A DNA stretch of 64,000 nt, from NCBI RefSeq assembly GCF_010095445.2, contig NZ_WFGV02000019.1, positions 1-64,000 of the forward strand, read 5' to 3'. The notes under the pieces were generated by a model. The model was not told the DNA's origin. It made no database searches and saw only the letters and a program-made list of their open reading frames with translations. Positions within the stretch are counted from its first letter, which is position 1, and each line of letters opens with the position of its first letter. This document shows, in pieces, positions 1 to 8,725 of the stretch. Made by a program: the position numbers and the translations under genes. The stretch comes from Pseudomonas sp. TNT3. Lineage in GTDB: Bacteria > Pseudomonadota > Gammaproteobacteria > Pseudomonadales > Pseudomonadaceae.

Positions 1-105
1 CGCACGCCAGTTTCCGGTGCCGCTCAGTCCGCCGATGGCGCACTGGTACTCGCCGGTAGCCGTGGCGCCCTGACGCTGGCCGCCGACCCAGCCCTCGAAC
101 CCTAA
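1..105 (+). CDS. 3' end of a probable YCF48/BNR-repeat protein (partial)
   Basis: An open frame enters from the left edge and ends in TAA at 103-105; 34 codons are visible. The end reads ADGALVLAGSRGALTLA, which looks like the last blade of a YCF48/BNR-type beta-propeller. Such propeller proteins commonly precede MMPL/RND transporters in Pseudomonas, together with DUF1302 and DUF1329 outer-membrane-associated genes, which would lie further upstream. The stop is 16 bases before the transporter start, so the genes are probably co-transcribed. The family call leans on context because so little of the protein is visible. Confidence 0.5.
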   Translation, partial: RTPVSGAAQSADGALVLAGSRGALTLAADPALEP

Positions 106-121
106 GAGCGAGAACCCAGAC

Positions 122-2641
122 ATGGGCACTATCAAACAAGACGCCATGCCGGTGATCCGCGACCTGCGCGATTTCGACCAGCACTCTGGCAACCTCCTCG
201 AACGGCTGGTGTTCAACTTCCGGCCGCTGTTCATGCTGCTGATGGCGATCGCCACCGTGGTGTTCGGCTTCATGGCGGTGACGCGCCTGGAGCTGCGGCC
301 CAGCTTCGAAAAAATGATCCCGCAGAGCCAGCCGTACATCCAGAATTTCCTCGAAAACCGTGCCTCGTTGCGCGGCTTGGGCAACTCGGTGCGCGTGGTG
401 GTGGAGAACACCCAGGGCGATATTTTCGACCCGGCGTATCTCGACGTGCTCAAGCAGGTCAACGACCAGTTGTTCCTCACCGAAGGCGTCGACCGCGCCT
501 GGATGAAATCGCTGTGGAGTCCGGCAGTGCGCTGGACCGAAGTCACCGAAGAGGGGTTTCAGGGTGGCCCGGTGATGCCCGACACCTATTCCGGTCAGCC
601 TGAACAGATCGAACAACTGCGCCAGAACATCTCCCGCGCTGGCCTCGTCGGCAGCCTGGTGGCCAGTGATTTCAAATCCACCATGTTGATCGTGCCGTTG
701 CTGGACAAGGCCGCGGCCGGTGGCCAGCCCATCAACTACCACGCGTTTTCGCAGATGCTCGAAGAGCAATTGCGCGACAAGATCGAATTCGCCGGCGACA
801 GCGCCGCGCGCAAATCCGGCGTCGAGGGCAAGGGTCAGTACAAGGTGCGGGTGATCGGTTTCGCCAAATTGATGGGCGACCTGATCGACGGCCTGATCCA
901 GGTAATGATGTTTTTCGGCCTGGCGGTCGTCACCTCGCTGGCGATCATCTACGCCTACACCCGCTGCGTGCGCAGCACCTTGCTGGTGGTCGGCTGCTCG
1001 CTGATCGCGGTGGTGTGGCAGCTGGGCATTGTCGCCTGGCTCGGTTACGCCATCGATCCGTACTCGGTGCTGGTGCCGTTTTTGATCTTCGCCATCGGCG
1101 TGTCCCACGCCGCGCAAAAGATGAACGGGATCATGCAGGACATCGCTCGCGGCACGCACAAGCTGATCGCGGCCCGCTACACCTTTCGCCGTTTGTTCAT
1201 CGCCGGGGTGACGGCGTTGCTGGCGGATGCGGTGGGTTTTGCGGTGTTGATGCTGATCGACATCCCCGTGATCCAGGACCTGGCGATCACCGCCAGCATC
1301 GGCGTTGCGGTGCTGATTTTTACCTCGTTGTTGCTGATGCCGGTGGCGCTGTCCTATGTCGGCGTTGGCGCCAAGGCCGCCGAGCGCGCGCTGAAAATCG
1401 ACACCCGCGCCGAACACCACAAAGGCTTCGGCAAACTCTGGGATGCGCTCGACCGCTTCACCACGCGAAAGTGGGCCACGGGCGCGGTGCTGGTCGCGGT
1501 GCTGATGGGCATCGGCGGTTTCATGGTCAGCCTGAACCTGAAGATCGGCGACCTCGAAAGTGGCGCACCGGAGCTACGTGCCGACTCGCGCTACAACCGC
1601 GACAACGCCTACATCACCCAGCATTACGCGCTCTCGAGCGACATGTTCGCGGTGATGATCAAGACCGCACCGGAAGGCTGCCTGAACTACAAAACCCTGG
1701 TGCTCGCCGATCGTCTGGCCTGGGAGCTGCAGCAATACCCTGGCGTGCAGGCCACGGTTTCGCTGGTCAACGCGGTACGGCAGATCACCGCCGGCACCTA
1801 TGAAGGCAACCCCAAACTCAACAGCATCCAGCGCAACCAGGACGTACTGAATTACGCCGCGCAACAAGCTTCGGTGAACTCGCCGGAGCTGTTCAACAGC
1901 AACTGCTCGCTGATGCCGGTGATCACCTTCCTCAAGGATCACAAGGCCGAAACCCTGGACGCCGTGGTAGCGATTGCCGACAAGTTCGCCAAGGAAAACA
2001 GCACCGACGATCGTCAGTTCCTGCTGGCCGCAGGTACGGCGGGCATCGAAGCAGCGACCAACATTGTCGTGCGCGAAGCCAATCGCACCATGCTGCTGTA
2101 CGTCTACGCGGCGGTGACGCTGTTCTGCCTGATCACCTTCCGCAGCTGGCGCGCCACGCTGGTGGCGTTGTTGCCGCTGGTGCTGACGTCGATCCTCTGC
2201 GAAGCGCTGATGGTCGCCATGGGCATCGGCGTGAAAGTTGCGACCTTGCCGGTGATCGCCCTCGGGGTGGGCATCGGCGTGGACTACGCGCTGTACCTGC
2301 TCAGCGTGCAATTGCACTTCCAGCGCCAGGGTTTGCCGTTGTCCCAGGCGTACCGCAATGCCGTGTCCTTCACCGGTCGGGTCGTCGGTCTGGTGGGCAT
2401 CACCCTGGCGGCGGGCGTGGTGTGCTGGGTCTGGTCGCCGATCAAGTTCCAGGCCGACATGGGCATCCTGCTGACCTTCATGTTCCTGTGGAACATGCTC
2501 GGCGCGCTGATCCTGATTCCGGCTTTGTCGTACTTCCTGCTGCGTGAACGGGTGCCGCACACCGCGCCTGTCGTGCCAGCCGAAACCACTGAATCCACTG
2601 AACGTCCGGGCACGCCACATGCCCTGACCACGTCCGAGTAA
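122..2641 (+). CDS. RND superfamily (MMPL/hydrophobe exporter-like) transporter
   Basis: 839-residue inner-membrane protein with the two-fold RND layout: one transmembrane helix near residues 35-55, a periplasmic loop, five to six helices around 255-420, a second helix near 455-475, a second periplasmic loop, and helices around 655-810. The segment ALGVGIGVDYALYLLS carries the Asp-bearing helix typical of MMPL proteins. There is no adaptor protein gene beside it, so this is the single-component hydrophobe/lipid type rather than a drug efflux pump. It lies 8 bases ahead of an acyl-CoA dehydrogenase and an acyl-CoA ligase, which suggests export or trafficking of a fatty-acid-derived or other hydrophobic compound. 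The exact substrate cannot be read from sequence. An in-frame ATG at residue 9 is an alternative start. Confidence 0.85.
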   Translation: MGTIKQDAMPVIRDLRDFDQHSGNLLERLVFNFRPLFMLLMAIATVVFGFMAVTRLELRPSFEKMIPQSQPYIQNFLENRASLRGLGNSVRVVVENTQGDIFDPAYLDVLKQVNDQLFLTEGVDRAWMKSLWSPAVRWTEVTEEGFQGGPVMPDTYSGQPEQIEQLRQNISRAGLVGSLVASDFKSTMLIVPLLDKAAAGGQPINYHAFSQMLEEQLRDKIEFAGDSAARKSGVEGKGQYKVRVIGFAKLMGDLIDGLIQVMMFFGLAVVTSLAIIYAYTRCVRSTLLVVGCSLIAVVWQLGIVAWLGYAIDPYSVLVPFLIFAIGVSHAAQKMNGIMQDIARGTHKLIAARYTFRRLFIAGVTALLADAVGFAVLMLIDIPVIQDLAITASIGVAVLIFTSLLLMPVALSYVGVGAKAAERALKIDTRAEHHKGFGKLWDALDRFTTRKWATGAVLVAVLMGIGGFMVSLNLKIGDLESGAPELRADSRYNRDNAYITQHYALSSDMFAVMIKTAPEGCLNYKTLVLADRLAWELQQYPGVQATVSLVNAVRQITAGTYEGNPKLNSIQRNQDVLNYAAQQASVNSPELFNSNCSLMPVITFLKDHKAETLDAVVAIADKFAKENSTDDRQFLLAAGTAGIEAATNIVVREANRTMLLYVYAAVTLFCLITFRSWRATLVALLPLVLTSILCEALMVAMGIGVKVATLPVIALGVGIGVDYALYLLSVQLHFQRQGLPLSQAYRNAVSFTGRVVGLVGITLAAGVVCWVWSPIKFQADMGILLTFMFLWNMLGALILIPALSYFLLRERVPHTAPVVPAETTESTERPGTPHALTTSE

Positions 2642-2648
2642 GCCAACA

Positions 2649-4427
2649 ATGTCTGACTACAAAGCTCCCCTGCGCGACATGCGCTTCGTCCTGAACGAGG
2701 TTTTCCAGGTGTCCCGGCTGTGGGCCAAACTGCCTGGCCTGGCCGACGTGATCGACGAAGAAACCGCCGCCGCGATTCTTGAAGAGGCCGGCAAGATCAG
2801 CGGCGAAGTGATCGCGCCATTGAACCGTGCCAGCGACGAACAGGGCTGCACCTGGAACAACGGCGCGGTCAGCGCACCGGACGGTTTCGCCGAGGCCTAT
2901 CAGGCTTTCGCCGAGGGTGGCTGGGTCGGTGTTGGCGGTGATCCGCAGTTCGGTGGCATGGGCATGCCCAAGGCGATTTCGGCGCAGGTCGAAGAGATGG
3001 TCAACTCGGCCAGCCTGTCGTTCGGCCTGTACCCGATGCTGACGGCCGGCGCCTGCCTGTCGCTGAATGCCCACGCCAGTGAAACGCTGAAAACCAAGTA
3101 CCTGCCGAACATGTACGCCGGTATCTGGACCGGTTCGATGTGCCTGACCGAGGCCCATGCGGGCACCGATCTGGGCTTGATTCGCACCAAGGCTGAACCT
3201 CAGGCCGATGGCAGCTACAAGGTCAGCGGCAGCAAGATTTTCATCACCGGCGGCGAGCATGACCTGACGGAAAACATCATCCATCTGGTGCTCGCGCGTC
3301 TTCCCGATGCGCCAGCAGGACCCAAGGGCATCTCGCTGTTTCTGGTGCCCAAGGTGCTGGTCAACGACGACGGCTCGCTGGGTGAACGCAACACACTGTC
3401 GTGTGGCTCCATCGAACACAAGATGGGCATCAAGGCTTCTGCCACCTGCGTGATGAACTTCGACGAGGCCACCGGCTGGATCGTCGACGCGCCGAACAAA
3501 GGTTTGGCGGCAATGTTCACCATGATGAATTACGAGCGTCTGGGCGTCGGCATTCAGGGCCTGGCCCAAGGCGAGCGTTCGTACCAGAACGCCGTCGAAT
3601 ATGCGCGTGATCGTCTGCAAAGCCGAGCACCCACCGGCGCGCAAAACAAGGACAAGCCCGCCGATCCGATCATCGTGCACCCCGATGTGCGCCGCATGTT
3701 GCTGACCATGAAAGCCCTGAACGAAGGCGGTCGCGCGTTCTCCAGCTACGTGGCGCTGCAACTGGACATTGCCAAGTTCAGCGACGACGCGACGGCCCGT
3801 CACCGCGCACAGGAACTGGTCTCGCTGCTGACGCCGGTGGCTAAGGCGTTCCTGACCGACATGGGCCTGGAAACCACGGTGCTCGGCCAGCAGGTGTTCG
3901 GCGGCCACGGTTACATCCGCGAGTGGGGCCAGGAGCAACTGGTGCGCGACGTGCGCATCACGCAGATTTACGAAGGTACCAACGGCATTCAGTCCCTTGA
4001 TCTGGCCGGGCGCAAAATCGTCGGCAGCGGCGGGGCGCTTTACCGTTTGTTCGCTTCGGAAATCCGCAACTTTACCGCCACTGCCTGCGCCGATCTCGGC
4101 GAGTTCACCCAGCCGCTGAACGCCGCTGTGGACACCCTCGATGAACTGACCGCGTGGCTGCTGGATCGCGCGCAGAACAACCCGAATGAAATCGGCGCGG
4201 CCTCCGTCGAGTACCTGCACGTGTTCGGCTATACCGCCTACGCCTACCTGTGGGCGCGGATGGCCAAGGCGGCCATGAGCACTCATTCCAAGGATGATTT
4301 CTACGCCAGCAAACTGGCCACTGCGCGCTTCTACTTCGCTCGCTTGCTGCCGCGCATTCATTCGTTAAGTGCCTCGGCCAAGGCCGGCAGCGAATGCCTG
4401 TATGCCTTGCAAGCCGAGCAATTCTGA
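2649..4427 (+). CDS. acyl-CoA dehydrogenase with C-terminal extension
   Basis: 592-residue flavoprotein of the long acyl-CoA dehydrogenase class, which oxidises acyl-CoA to the trans-2-enoyl-CoA and passes electrons to ETF. Visible signatures are the FAD/substrate segment MCLTEAHAGTDLG near residues 165-177, the FITGGEHD stretch that follows, the QVFGGHGYIREWG segment and the RITQIYEGTNGIQ motif near 435-448. The extra region after about residue 460 matches the acyl-CoA dehydrogenase C-terminal domain seen in the roughly 590-600-residue subfamily. It is the middle gene of a tight operon with an RND transporter upstream and an acyl-CoA ligase downstream. Chain length preference is unknown. Antisense open frames over this gene are codon-bias shadows. 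Confidence 0.93.
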   Translation: MSDYKAPLRDMRFVLNEVFQVSRLWAKLPGLADVIDEETAAAILEEAGKISGEVIAPLNRASDEQGCTWNNGAVSAPDGFAEAYQAFAEGGWVGVGGDPQFGGMGMPKAISAQVEEMVNSASLSFGLYPMLTAGACLSLNAHASETLKTKYLPNMYAGIWTGSMCLTEAHAGTDLGLIRTKAEPQADGSYKVSGSKIFITGGEHDLTENIIHLVLARLPDAPAGPKGISLFLVPKVLVNDDGSLGERNTLSCGSIEHKMGIKASATCVMNFDEATGWIVDAPNKGLAAMFTMMNYERLGVGIQGLAQGERSYQNAVEYARDRLQSRAPTGAQNKDKPADPIIVHPDVRRMLLTMKALNEGGRAFSSYVALQLDIAKFSDDATARHRAQELVSLLTPVAKAFLTDMGLETTVLGQQVFGGHGYIREWGQEQLVRDVRITQIYEGTNGIQSLDLAGRKIVGSGGALYRLFASEIRNFTATACADLGEFTQPLNAAVDTLDELTAWLLDRAQNNPNEIGAASVEYLHVFGYTAYAYLWARMAKAAMSTHSKDDFYASKLATARFYFARLLPRIHSLSASAKAGSECLYALQAEQF

Positions 4428-4447
4428 AAGGACAAGGAACCCTGTTC

Positions 4448-6091
4448 ATGATGGCGACAAAAATAATTCCGCCCGCCGAAGGCGCCTATGCCTATCCGTT
4501 GCTGATCAAGCAATTGCTGTTGTCCGGCGTGCGCTACGAGCCGGGTCGGGAAATCGTCTACGCCGACAAACTGCGCTACAGCTACCAGACCCTCAATCAG
4601 CGTATTCGGCGTTTGGCCAATGCGCTGACCGCTGCCGGGGTCAAGGCCGGGGACACCGTGGCCCTGCTCGACTGGGACAGTCATCGCTACCTGGAATGTT
4701 TTTTCGCCGTGCCAATGATTGGCGCGGTACTGCACACGGTGAACATTCGTCTGTCGCCGGAGCAGGTGCTCTACACCATGAACCACGCCGAGGATGACCT
4801 GGTGCTGGTGCATGATGATTTCCTGCCGCTGGTGGAGCAGATTCAGGGGCGGCTGACGACGGTTAAGGGCTTCATGCGGCTGACTGACGATGCGCCCGTG
4901 GATACCTGTCTGCCGATGGTGGGCGAGTACGAAAGCGCGCTGGAGGAAGCGTCCGACCAGTACGCGTTTCCTGACTTCGATGAGAACTCGGTGGCGACGC
5001 TGTTCTACACCACCGGCACCACGGGCGACCCGAAAGGCGTGTATTTCACCCACCGCCAACTGGTGCTGCATACCCTGAATGCCGTCGGCACCCTGGGCGT
5101 CTATCAAGGCCAGCCGTTGCTGCGCTCCGACGATGTGTACATGCCCATCACGCCGATGTTTCACGTGCATGCCTGGGGCGTGCCGTATGTCGCGACACTC
5201 ATGGGGATCAAGCAGGTGTATCCCGGCCGTTATGAGCCCAACAGCCTGGTCCGGCTTTATCGCGAAGAGAAGGTCACCTTTTCTCACTGCGTGCCGACCA
5301 TTTTGCAGATGATCCTTAATTGTGAAGAAGGCAAGGCGACTCGTTTCGACGGCTGGAAAATGCTCCTGGGCGGCAGCGCGCTGACCCTCGGTATCGCCAG
5401 CGAAGCCAGCGCCAAAGGCATGGTGGTGCATGCCGGCTATGGCATGTCGGAAACCTGCCCGCTGTTGTGCCTGACCTATTTGCGCGATGAAGACCTGGCG
5501 CTCCCCGGCGAAGCTCAGCTGCCCATCCGCATCAAGACCGGCACGCCGGTGCCGATGGTTGACCTGAAAATCATCGACGCCAACGGTGACGACGTCGCCC
5601 ATGACGGTGAGTCCCTCGGGGAAATCGTGGTGCGCGCACCGTGGCTGACCCAGGGCTATTTGAAGGATAAAGAGAAGGGTGCCGAACTCTGGCACAACGG
5701 CTGGCTGCACACCGGTGACATGGCGTCCATTGACGCGTTGGGTTGCGTGGAAATCAAAGACAGGATCAAAGACGTGATCAAGACCGGCGGCGAGTGGATC
5801 AGCTCTCTGGAGCTGGAAAGCCTGATCAGCGAGCATCCGGCCGTGATGTCGGTCGCGGTGGTGGGCATCGTCGATGAACAATGGGGCGAACGGCCCATGG
5901 CGATGGTGGTGTGCGAACCGGGGCAATACCTTGATCGCAAGCTGCTGGAAGTCCACCTGCAAGCCTTTGTCGACGGCGGGCGCATCAACAAATGGGCCAT
6001 CCCCAAGCAGTTCAAGTTCGTGGCGGAAATTCCCAAGACCAGCGTCGGCAAGATCAACAAGAAGCTGATTCGCGAGAGCGAGGCGGGCTGA
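4448..6091 (+). CDS. AMP-binding acyl-CoA ligase (fatty-acid--CoA synthetase family)
   Basis: Member of the ANL adenylating superfamily, expected to activate a carboxylic acid with ATP and load it on CoA. The phosphate-binding loop YTTGTTGDPKGV lies near residues 187-198, the GYGMSETCP motif near 335, the TGD core (HTGDMA) near 420, and the C-terminal catalytic lysine region TSVGKINKK at the end. I chose the ATG at 4448 (547 residues) because AAGGAAC sits 7-8 bases upstream; a longer frame starting at 4394 would overlap the dehydrogenase gene and lacks a good ribosome site. The C-terminus resembles medium/long-chain ligases such as AlkK. With the preceding dehydrogenase it could begin beta-oxidation of an imported or processed acid. 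Confidence 0.92.
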   Translation: MMATKIIPPAEGAYAYPLLIKQLLLSGVRYEPGREIVYADKLRYSYQTLNQRIRRLANALTAAGVKAGDTVALLDWDSHRYLECFFAVPMIGAVLHTVNIRLSPEQVLYTMNHAEDDLVLVHDDFLPLVEQIQGRLTTVKGFMRLTDDAPVDTCLPMVGEYESALEEASDQYAFPDFDENSVATLFYTTGTTGDPKGVYFTHRQLVLHTLNAVGTLGVYQGQPLLRSDDVYMPITPMFHVHAWGVPYVATLMGIKQVYPGRYEPNSLVRLYREEKVTFSHCVPTILQMILNCEEGKATRFDGWKMLLGGSALTLGIASEASAKGMVVHAGYGMSETCPLLCLTYLRDEDLALPGEAQLPIRIKTGTPVPMVDLKIIDANGDDVAHDGESLGEIVVRAPWLTQGYLKDKEKGAELWHNGWLHTGDMASIDALGCVEIKDRIKDVIKTGGEWISSLELESLISEHPAVMSVAVVGIVDEQWGERPMAMVVCEPGQYLDRKLLEVHLQAFVDGGRINKWAIPKQFKFVAEIPKTSVGKINKKLIRESEAG

Positions 6092-6187
6092 CGGGAACAG
6101 CTGCCGGGCCAATTAATGGGCCCGGCCGTCAATTTTCCAAACTTGTGCCAAGCTGATGGAGTACTGAAAACCCGGGACGACCTGCCA

Positions 6188-6547
6188 ATGAAACGCACCC
6201 AAGCATCGCAAATGCGTCGAGAGTTCTATAAAGCCATATGGCTCTACTTTCATGTGGTCTGGCCGATTATTTCCATGCTTCTTGTGATGATCGTGCTGTT
6301 CGGCTTGATCATCAGCTACCTGGAAGGATGGGGCCCGTTCGATGGCATTTACTTTGGTTTCGTCACGGGCTTGACCATCGGGTATGGGGAGCTGGTGCCG
6401 AAACTGGCCATCTCGCGGGTGCTGGCGATTTTGCTGGGGTTTAACGGCATCCTGATGACGGCGATTTTTGCAGCACTGTGCATTCGGGGGATTGAAATTG
6501 CGGTGCGCGTGACGGGGGCGGATCGACAGGAGGAGCCCAAAGGTTAA
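6188..6547 (+). CDS. two-helix potassium-channel family protein
   Basis: 119-residue protein with two hydrophobic helices (about residues 18-44 and 76-100) around a re-entrant pore loop. The loop carries TIGYGEL at residues 63-69, which matches the potassium selectivity filter T-x-GYG-[DE]. No regulatory RCK or cyclic-nucleotide domain is attached, so this is a minimal KcsA-like pore or an ion_trans_2 protein. I used the ATG at 6188; an earlier in-frame ATG at 6116 adds 24 residues unlike a channel N-terminus and overlaps the inverted sequence after the ligase stop. Its function in the cell is not evident from its neighbours. Confidence 0.8.
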   Translation: MKRTQASQMRREFYKAIWLYFHVVWPIISMLLVMIVLFGLIISYLEGWGPFDGIYFGFVTGLTIGYGELVPKLAISRVLAILLGFNGILMTAIFAALCIRGIEIAVRVTGADRQEEPKG

Positions 6548-6589
6548 GTGGCATGGTTAGATACCTGTTTTGAACAACAGGGAATGGCC

Positions 6590-6958
6590 ATGATCGACTT
6601 CAACAACAAGGGTTTCTTCAAGCTCAAGCAGAACGACGAATACGCCGAACGCGTCACGGCCTTGCTGCTGGACGGGGAGACGGTTATCGACTCCTACAAA
6701 TCCATGCGCGATGGCGTGGTGTTTACCAACAAACGGATCATCGCGGTCAACGTCCAGGGTTTGACCGGCAGCAAAAAAGACTTCACCTCGTTGCCGTACA
6801 AAAACATCGTGGCGTATTCGGTGGAAACGTCGGGCACCTTCGACCTGGACTCCGAGCTGGAAATCTATTTCTCGTCGTTGGGCAAAGTGAAGTTTGAATT
6901 CACCGGCAGGACGTCGATGGTTGAAGTGTCGAAACTGATTTCCCAGCATTTGTTGTGA
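6590..6958 (+). CDS. bacterial PH-domain protein
   Basis: 122-residue soluble protein with the pattern of bacterial pleckstrin-homology domain proteins. It contains a predicted strand-rich core, the phrase GVVFTNKRIIAV near residues 43-54, and LPYKNIVAYSVET near 68-80, both typical of this family. I chose the ATG at 6590 because GGGA lies 5-8 bases before it; an ATG two codons earlier sits directly on that ribosome site. It is separated from the potassium-channel gene by only 42 bases and may be co-transcribed with it. The family has no single known function. Confidence 0.8.
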   Translation: MIDFNNKGFFKLKQNDEYAERVTALLLDGETVIDSYKSMRDGVVFTNKRIIAVNVQGLTGSKKDFTSLPYKNIVAYSVETSGTFDLDSELEIYFSSLGKVKFEFTGRTSMVEVSKLISQHLL

Positions 6959-6990
6959 ATTGATTGCCTTTGTGAGCGCCACGGCCCCCT

Positions 6991-8476
6991 GTAGGAGTGA
7001 GCCTGCTCGCGATGGCGGTGGGTCAGGTGATGATGTTGACTGAATGGACGCCATCGCCAGCAGGCTAGCTCCTACAGTTGATTTGGGTTGGCTGTGATAG
7101 TTGGGAGCGCCACAAACCCTGTGGGAGCTGGCTTGCCAGCGATGGCGGTGGGTCAGGCGATGATGATGTTGGCTGAACGGACGCCATCGCCAGCAGGCTA
7201 GCTCCTACAGTTGATTTGTGTTGGCTGTGATAGTTGAGAACACCATGGACCCTGTAGGAGTGAGCCTGCTCGCGATGGCGGTGGGTCAGGCGATGATGAT
7301 GTTGACTGAACGGACGCCATCGCTAGCAGGCTAGCTCCTACAGTTGATTTGTGTTGGCTGTGATAGTTGGGAGCGCCACAAACCCTGTAGGAGTGAGCCT
7401 GCTCGCGATGGCGGTGGGTCAGGCGATGATGATGTTGGCTGAACGGACGCCATCGCTAGCAGGCTAGCTCCTACAGTTGATTTGTGTTGGCTGTGATAGT
7501 TGAGAACACCATGGACCCTGTAGGAGTGAGCCTGCTCGCGATGGCGGTGGATCAGGCGATGATGATGTTGGTTGAACGGACGCCATCGCCAGCAGGCTAG
7601 CTCCTACAGTTGATTTGGGTTGGCTGTGATAGTTGAGAACACCATGGACCCTGTAGGAGTGAGCCTGCTCGCGATGGCGGTGGATCGGGCGATGATGTTG
7701 TTGGCTGAACGGACGCCATCGCTAGCAGGCTAGCTCCTACAGTTGATTTGGGTTGGCTGTGATAGTTGGGAGCGCCACAAACCCTGTGGGAGCTGGCTTG
7801 CCAGCGATGGCGGTGGGTCAGGCGATGATGATGTTGACTGACTGGACGCCATCGCCAGCAGGCTAGCTCCTACAGTTGATTTGTGTTGGCTGTGATAGTT
7901 GGGAGCGCCACAAACCCTGTAGGAGTGAGCCTGCTCGCGATGACGGTGGGTCAGGCGATGATGATGTTGGCTGAACGGACGCCATCGCTAGCAGGCTAGC
8001 TCCTACAGTTGATTTGTGTTGGCTGAGATAGTTGGGAGCGCCACAAACCCTGTGGGAGCTGGCTTGCCAGCGATGGCGGTGGATCGGGCGATGATGATGT
8101 TGGCTGAACGGACGCCATCGCTGGCAAGCCAGCTCCTACAGTTGATTTGGGTTGGCTGTGATAGTTGAGAACACCATGGACCCTGTAGGAGTGAGCCTGC
8201 TCGCGATGGCGGTGGGTCAGGCGATGATGATGTTGGCTGAACGGACGCTATCGCTAGCAGGCTAGCTCCCACAGTTGTTTTGTGTTGGCTGTGATAGTTG
8301 AGAACACCATGGACCCTGTAGGAGTGAGCCTGCTCGCGATGGCGGTGGGTCAGGCGATGATGATGTTGGCTGAACGGACGCTATCGCTAGCAGGCTAGCT
8401 CCTACAGTTGATTTGTGTTGGCTGTGATAGTTGGGAGCGCCACAAACCCTGTGGGAGCTGGCTTGCCAGCTCCCAC
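6991..8476. repeat. tandem array of 11 REPINs plus one collapsed unit, period 133 bp
   Basis: Eleven full REPINs start at 6991, 7121, 7254, 7387, 7520, 7653, 7786, 7919, 8052, 8185 and 8318. A twelfth at 8451 is reduced to a 26-nt hairpin with 12-base arms and a TT loop. The spacing is 130 bp once and then exactly 133 bp ten times. Each unit is a REP head (GTAGGAGTGAGCCTGCTCGC or GTGGGAGCTGGCTTGCCAGC, then GATGG), a short GATGATGATGTTGGCTGAACG loop segment and an inverted REP ending CTCCTAC. Units are joined by a 45-base linker of two types, one with GTTGGGAGCGCCACAAACCC and one with GTTGAGAACACCATGGACCC. No credible gene lies inside; the open frames here are repeat translations. Confidence 0.95.
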
Positions 8477-8503
8477 AGGGTTTCACTGTTTTTTGGACGG
8501 TGT

Positions 8504-8725
8504 TTATGTCCCCCAACCTGCGCCACTGACCGCTTCTTGCGCCAGTGGGTGCATGTCTGCCCCGTGGTGCTCTGTTTGCCAGGCCAGCAATTCCTTGCGC
8601 ATGCCGGGTGTCCAGAACATTTGCAGATGATTGCGCACGCCGAGTACGGCCGCGTGCTGGTCCGGTTCGCTGGAGAAGTACTGGGCGATCTGGTTGACCA
8701 TCTTGATCAGGTTGTCCGTGCTCAT
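8504..8725 (-). CDS. fdsD: formate dehydrogenase delta subunit
   Basis: 73-residue small subunit encoded last in the fds operon. It starts MSTDNLIKMVNQIAQYF and contains HLQMFWTPGMRKEL, both typical of FdsD/formate dehydrogenase delta proteins, which are needed for a fully active NAD-linked molybdenum formate dehydrogenase, probably in assembly or maturation. The ATG overlaps the stop of the alpha-subunit gene by four bases (ATGA), which fixes the start and implies translational coupling. An upstream extension of the frame lies wholly within fdsA and was dropped. The stop lies 27 bases from the terminal hairpin of the REPIN array. Confidence 0.9.
   Translation of the reverse strand: MSTDNLIKMVNQIAQYFSSEPDQHAAVLGVRNHLQMFWTPGMRKELLAWQTEHHGADMHPLAQEAVSGAGWGT

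Noticed and set aside
2478..4361. 627-codon open frame on the minus strand
   Set aside because: It lies opposite the acyl-CoA dehydrogenase gene, has Gln/His/Arg-rich composition and no recognisable motif; it is a GC-bias shadow.
6991..8476. CRISPR-like appearance of the regular array
   Set aside because: The units are palindromic REPINs and the linkers are themselves repeated, so there are no unique spacers; no cas gene is nearby.
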